Assembly (NCBI GenBank): GCA_965371945.1
Contig: CBDVAK010000151.1
Coordinates: 1 to 8,120 of the forward strand
DNA from: CBDVAK01 sp965371945
GTDB lineage: Bacteria; Pseudomonadota; Gammaproteobacteria; Competibacterales; JAHEDQ01
Direction of reading: 5' to 3'
Length of the DNA stretch: 8,120 bases
Both the position numbers and the translations under genes were made by a program. A model generated the notes under the pieces. That model did not search any database. It had not been told where the DNA came from and was given only the letters and a program-made list of their open reading frames with translations. How positions within the stretch are numbered: the stretch's first letter is position 1; each line of letters opens with the position of its first letter. Below, one piece after another: positions 5,360 to 8,120 of this stretch.

Positions 5360-6921
5360 CCTCCGGGTCGTGCCAACCCCTTTTCCCGGGCGACCCGACG
5401 CATGGTCTCGAGCAGTGCCGTCGAGGTCTGGCCGCTGGCATTGAGACCCTGACTGCTCTGAAAATCGTTGATCGCCTTGCGGGTCCGGGAACCGATGACA
5501 CCGTCTATGTCACCAATGTCATAGCCCAGATCCAGCAACGCCTCCTGGGTATCGACGGCCAGGGTGAGTGTCTTGCGCTCGGATTCGTACCCGATAAAGC
5601 CCTCGCCGTAGGTCAGCGAAGGCGCCAGCTCGCCCTCGGCCAACGGTGGCGCCGGGTGGTCCCTGAGCAACATGCCCTGGATCGCGCGGGCCAGATCGCG
5701 GTGATCCTGCGCCGAATTCTTGCGCAGCACGTTGGACAGCACGGTGGTGATGTAATACAGACGATTCTGTCCGGCCGGTGACTCGACGATGGCCACCGAG
5801 TTCATGTAGTTGCGCTTATTGCCGTGGTACTTGGTGCAGGTGAAGCCCTCTTCAGGCTGGCAACTGTAGAGCGAACCCGACTTGAAATAGACCGCTGACT
5901 GGCGCAAGGACCCGGACGAGGCATACCGAATCCGCCGCTCCGTGACATAGAGCAGCCGCTTGATCTCCCGACTCGACCACGCATCGACCAGTTTGCCCTG
6001 CTCCATCTTCAGCGTGAACTCGATCAGCGATCTGGGGGTGGCGTAGCTGCTGGTTCCCGGAACCCGCTTCTTGCCCTCGCGGGTAAAAAAACTACCCTGG
6101 CGCAATGCTTCCAGATCGAGACCGCTGCGGGTCACCGGTTCCTGGATGGCGGCGGTAAAGATGTCGCCCAGCTCGGTGCGTGGCGTGTCCTTGAAAAATG
6201 CTGCGGCCTCCTGCTCCGAAACCGGATACTCGCGACCGTAGCGCTTGAGCAGGATCAACTGCTTCTGCACCATACCGGCAGCGGAGTTGGAACTGGGCGA
6301 CAGCATCCAGTCCAGAAAAGTATAGAGCGTGGCCTGATCACCGACCTTGATCGGGCGGCGGTAAGCACGCTGCGTGTCGCTCTCCCAGAACGGCACCGTA
6401 TGAGAGTCATAGACGCTGAACACATCAGCGGTCACGATAGTCTCGCGCAGAACCCTCCGGCGCGCCTCGATATCATCGGGGTAGATATCCGCGAGTGCCT
6501 GAAACAGAGCCAGCGCCACCACCAGCTTGCCGACACTGCCGGGGTTCTGGTGGACATTGCCGTTGTACTCGGCGTAGCGCGGCTGTGCGATATCCGAAAG
6601 GTCCAGCAACGCAATACCATAACGAGCGGCATCGGGCCCAAGCAACGCCTTGATCCTGCCGGTCAATTTCGGGTCCGCGGGGGGCAGGGTCAGGTCCGGA
6701 TACTGGAGCAGGCGCAGATCGACACGATCCAGCGGCAGCAACTCACCCGCTGGGCGTTTCTTGCCGGGCATTTCTCCCTCCTGCACCATGCGCTGGGCCT
6801 GGAGGCGGGGAATCCCGGTGGATTCATAGCCATCCAGAGGATAGCTGTGCGCGGCTGCACCAAACAACCCGCCCAGCAACGCCAGGCAGCAAACAGAAAT
6901 CGGCTCGATCTTGGACCTCAT
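5356..6921 (-). CDS. Secreted class A beta-lactamase-like serine hydrolase with C-terminal peptidoglycan-binding domain
   Basis: A 521-residue exported protein: signal peptide (about 1-25, cleavage after AAA or AHS), a conserved segment (YPLDGYESTGIPRLQAQ), and a serine-hydrolase domain with S129-V-G-K132, S210-S-N212 and K347-S-G349. The stretch TPRSLIEFTLKMEQGKLVD (295-313) fits the class A beta-lactamase region after the omega loop, but I cannot place the ExxLN loop that carries the deacylating glutamate, so a D,D-peptidase-like or penicillin-binding role is at least as likely as resistance. C354 and C362 are candidates for a disulfide, paralleled in the 1726-4065 copy. The C-terminus (about 456-508; LGYDIGDIDGVIGSRTRKAI) is a PG_binding_1-type domain that should hold the enzyme at the wall. 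ATG 6919-6921 has AGGA eight bases upstream. It follows the OmpA-like gene after 148 bp on the same strand with no clear promoter or terminator between, so co-transcription is likely. Its TAG overlaps the glycosylase stop. Confidence 0.88.
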   Translation of the reverse strand: MRSKIEPISVCCLALLGGLFGAAAHSYPLDGYESTGIPRLQAQRMVQEGEMPGKKRPAGELLPLDRVDLRLLQYPDLTLPPADPKLTGRIKALLGPDAARYGIALLDLSDIAQPRYAEYNGNVHQNPGSVGKLVVALALFQALADIYPDDIEARRRVLRETIVTADVFSVYDSHTVPFWESDTQRAYRRPIKVGDQATLYTFLDWMLSPSSNSAAGMVQKQLILLKRYGREYPVSEQEAAAFFKDTPRTELGDIFTAAIQEPVTRSGLDLEALRQGSFFTREGKKRVPGTSSYATPRSLIEFTLKMEQGKLVDAWSSREIKRLLYVTERRIRYASSGSLRQSAVYFKSGSLYSCQPEEGFTCTKYHGNKRNYMNSVAIVESPAGQNRLYYITTVLSNVLRKNSAQDHRDLARAIQGMLLRDHPAPPLAEGELAPSLTYGEGFIGYESERKTLTLAVDTQEALLDLGYDIGDIDGVIGSRTRKAINDFQSSQGLNASGQTSTALLETMRRVAREKGLARPGG

Positions 6922-7069
6922 AGAATTTTTCCTAATCTGCTCAGAGAATCAACGGGTTGGCACTCACACCTGGATGGCGCACACTCGAACCGCGCCCAGC
7001 ACGGCTCATCAGTAGCAGCGTACCGGTGTTGGCACCGAGGTCAAGTACCAACCGTGCCGCCGTGGGTGT
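6922..7069. other. Intergenic spacer between the OmpA-like and hydrolase genes
   Basis: The 148 bp contain the ribosome-binding site for the downstream hydrolase (AGGA, eight bases before ATG). No open frame, clear promoter or intrinsic terminator was seen. A weak inverted repeat, GTTGG (7028-7032) with CCAAC (7048-7052), lies just after the OmpA-like stop but lacks a T-run, so read-through into the hydrolase is the simplest reading. Confidence 0.5.
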
Positions 7070-7834
7070 TCAACGAATGGCGGTGATCGACACGCAGCGA
7101 TTGAGCGGTTCGTCGATATTGTCGGCAGTTGGTTCCGGAAACACTTTGCCTCCCAGCCCAACCACCTCGATACGATCCTTGTCGATACCGGCCGACACCA
7201 GCATGTCCGCGACCGCCTGGGCACGACGCGAGGACAGCTTGAGATTGTACTCGGGTGAACCCGTGGTATCAGTGAAACCGGCGATCCGGATCGTGCCAGG
7301 CTGCCGTGCGAGTATCTGTTCCACTGCTTCCATGGTCTTGCGCTGTCCGCCGGGCGTCAGCTCGGCGCTGTCGACCCGGAAGTGTACCAGCCGCAAACGC
7401 TCTTCCGGCGGGATTGCCGAAACCGCGGGCGCGGACACCACCTCCAGGGCGGCCAGTTCGGTGACCGGTGTCTGCAAAGGCGCCAGGGACGATACCGGGG
7501 CGGATACCGCCACCACGCGGTTCGCGGTCTCAAACACCTCTTGCATGCGTGCTTCCCGGTCTGCTTCCACTTCGTCGATCTTTTCGATGATGACCCGGGT
7601 GATCTCATCGGTGGAAATTGCCTTCGATGCGCCAACCGTCTGCTCATCCAGTGCTTCGCGCACCGAGGCCTGTATCTGCTTTTCCACGCTGTCCAGCAAC
7701 GCCTCGCTCGGCTGAACTGCCACAGCCTGGGACGATACCGGCAACCTGTCGCTGCGGTACTGCTGCACCAGAAATCCCAGTACCGCCATCAGCAGCACCA
7801 GGTTGGCGGTCATCAGAATGCTTGGCCACTTCAT
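7070..7834 (-). CDS. Membrane-anchored OmpA-like peptidoglycan-binding protein
   Basis: A 254-residue envelope protein that should tie the membrane to the cell wall. An uncleaved N-terminal segment (about 5-23, ILMTANLVLLMAVLGFLVQQ) acts as the membrane anchor. It is followed by a charged, helix-forming stretch (about 44-105, possibly coiled coil), an Ala/Pro/Val-rich linker (about 108-142), and an OmpA C-terminal domain (about 147-254). That domain keeps the diaminopimelate-binding pair D189 (GFTDTTG) and R204 (LSSRRAQAV), and ends NRCVSITAI, where Cys replaces the more usual arginine or other residue of NRRVEI. There is no N-terminal beta-barrel, so it resembles inner-membrane OmpA-like or MotB-like proteins rather than true OmpA. 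ATG 7832-7834 has a strong GAGGAG six bases upstream. It is probably the first gene of an operon with the peptidoglycan-binding serine hydrolase at 5356-6921, which fits a shared role at the wall. Confidence 0.88.
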   Translation of the reverse strand: MKWPSILMTANLVLLMAVLGFLVQQYRSDRLPVSSQAVAVQPSEALLDSVEKQIQASVREALDEQTVGASKAISTDEITRVIIEKIDEVEADREARMQEVFETANRVVAVSAPVSSLAPLQTPVTELAALEVVSAPAVSAIPPEERLRLVHFRVDSAELTPGGQRKTMEAVEQILARQPGTIRIAGFTDTTGSPEYNLKLSSRRAQAVADMLVSAGIDKDRIEVVGLGGKVFPEPTADNIDEPLNRCVSITAIR

Positions 7835-7889
7835 ATCCTACTCCTCGCTCATTCGGCATGTTATTGATTTCTTGAATTTCTAAGTCGCA

Positions 7890-7915
7890 AGACTAGTCTC
7901 AATCAGGCCATTATG
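7890..7915 (-). promoter_or_regulatory. Candidate -10 and palindromic operator upstream of the OmpA-like gene
   Basis: On the minus strand CATAAT (complement of 7910-7915) matches the sigma-70 -10 box at five of six bases and would give a leader of about 70 nt. No convincing -35 is found upstream, which is very GC-rich. Just downstream lies AGACTAGTCT (7890-7899), a perfect 10-bp palindrome in a suitable place for a repressor. The surrounding 7855-7915 is AT-rich compared with the rest of the window, as expected for a promoter. Confidence 0.3.
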
Positions 7916-7988
7916 CGAATCCGGGCCAACGGCGCGGCCAAAATTGCACCCACAGTGATATACAGCGGTAGTTGCTCAATAAGCCGGG

Positions 7989-8104
7989 GCAATGTGGGTG
8001 CGGGCGGTGTATTCCGGGACCGTTAGCGGCAGGGATGCCGCTGTCGAGCCTACAGGGATGTATTCACGGCGTGTCCTGGAAGGCACTGCCCGCACCCACG
8101 TTGC
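7989..8104 (+). repeat. Palindromic cloverleaf-like intergenic element (long arms plus two GGGA-loop hairpins)
   Basis: The outer arms 7989-8020 and 8073-8104 are inverted copies with 27 of 32 bases matching, including a perfect 12-base core GTGGGTGCGGGC (7994-8005) and GCCCGCACCCAC (8088-8099). Four of the five mismatches become G-T/G-U wobbles when the plus strand folds (7993/8100, 8006/8087, 8010/8083, 8016/8077); only 8011/8082 is a true mismatch. Inside the arms are two small hairpins, both with loop GGGA: AGCGGCA-GGGA-TGCCGCT (8025-8042) and TACA-GGGA-TGTA (8051-8062). The whole can fold as a long stem with two branches. From memory, similar sequences (TACATCCNTGTA next to GGCATCCNTGCC on the other strand) recur between genes of gammaproteobacteria, so this is probably a dispersed repeat of the REP/MITE-like kind. 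It has no open frame. A non-coding RNA is an alternative. Confidence 0.75.
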
Positions 8105-8120
8105 TGCCAAGACCCCGGGT

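Noticed and set aside
7028..7052. GTTGG-CCAAC inverted repeat after the OmpA-like stop as a terminator
   Set aside because: The stem is short, the loop is 15 bases and no T-run follows on the minus strand.
6400..7086. 228-codon plus-strand open frame
   Set aside because: It is antisense to the N-terminal half of the right hydrolase and the following spacer; the minus strand has the signal peptide, motifs and ribosome-binding site.
6957..7715. 252-codon plus-strand open frame
   Set aside because: It is antisense to the OmpA-like gene, whose domain motifs are clear; the translation is Ser/Arg/Thr-rich, as is typical of a shadow frame.
7989..8104. Integron attC site
   Set aside because: The palindrome has no proper GTTRRRY core site and no integrase or gene cassette is present nearby.

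Overview
The window looks like a chromosomal segment of a GC-rich Gram-negative bacterium, most likely a gammaproteobacterium of the sulfur-oxidiser/Chromatiales kind. This is judged from codon use, the mix of protein families and the cell-envelope genes; the genus cannot be named from the sequence alone. Almost all the DNA is coding. No rRNA, tRNA, CRISPR array or insertion sequence was seen.

Layout. Bases 1-631 (minus) hold a PKHD-type Fe(II)/2-oxoglutarate hydroxylase that runs off the left edge. It sits 38 bp downstream of a conserved protein of unknown function (670-1713, minus), probably in one operon. At 1816-2433 (plus) lies a small conserved-looking helical protein. It is covered on the minus strand by the long tail of the next open frame (1726-4065, minus), a secreted serine hydrolase with a peptidoglycan-binding domain. 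Divergent from that hydrolase is a YcaQ/AlkX-type DNA glycosylase (4133-5359, plus). It converges on a second, paralogous serine hydrolase (5356-6921, minus) so tightly that the two stop codons share a CTAG. Upstream of this second hydrolase, and probably co-transcribed with it, is a membrane-anchored OmpA-like protein (7070-7834, minus). The right edge holds an unusual palindromic, cloverleaf-like element (7989-8104).

Theme. Three proteins point to the periplasm and the cell wall: two SxxK/SxN/KSG serine hydrolases, each with a C-terminal peptidoglycan-binding domain, and an OmpA-like peptidoglycan-binding protein. The hydrolases are a duplicated pair: the catalytic motifs have identical spacing and the peptidoglycan-binding domains end at the same residue number. 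The left copy has no stop where its paralogue ends (residue 521). Its frame continues 258 codons through the oppositely oriented gene at 1816-2433.

Most worth a second look: (1) the cloverleaf repeat at 7989-8104, in which four of five arm mismatches are G-U wobbles on the plus strand only; (2) the nested antisense gene and the run-on hydrolase; (3) the symmetric AGTATACT sequence between the divergent hydrolase and glycosylase genes. No clear new defence or biosynthetic system was found.
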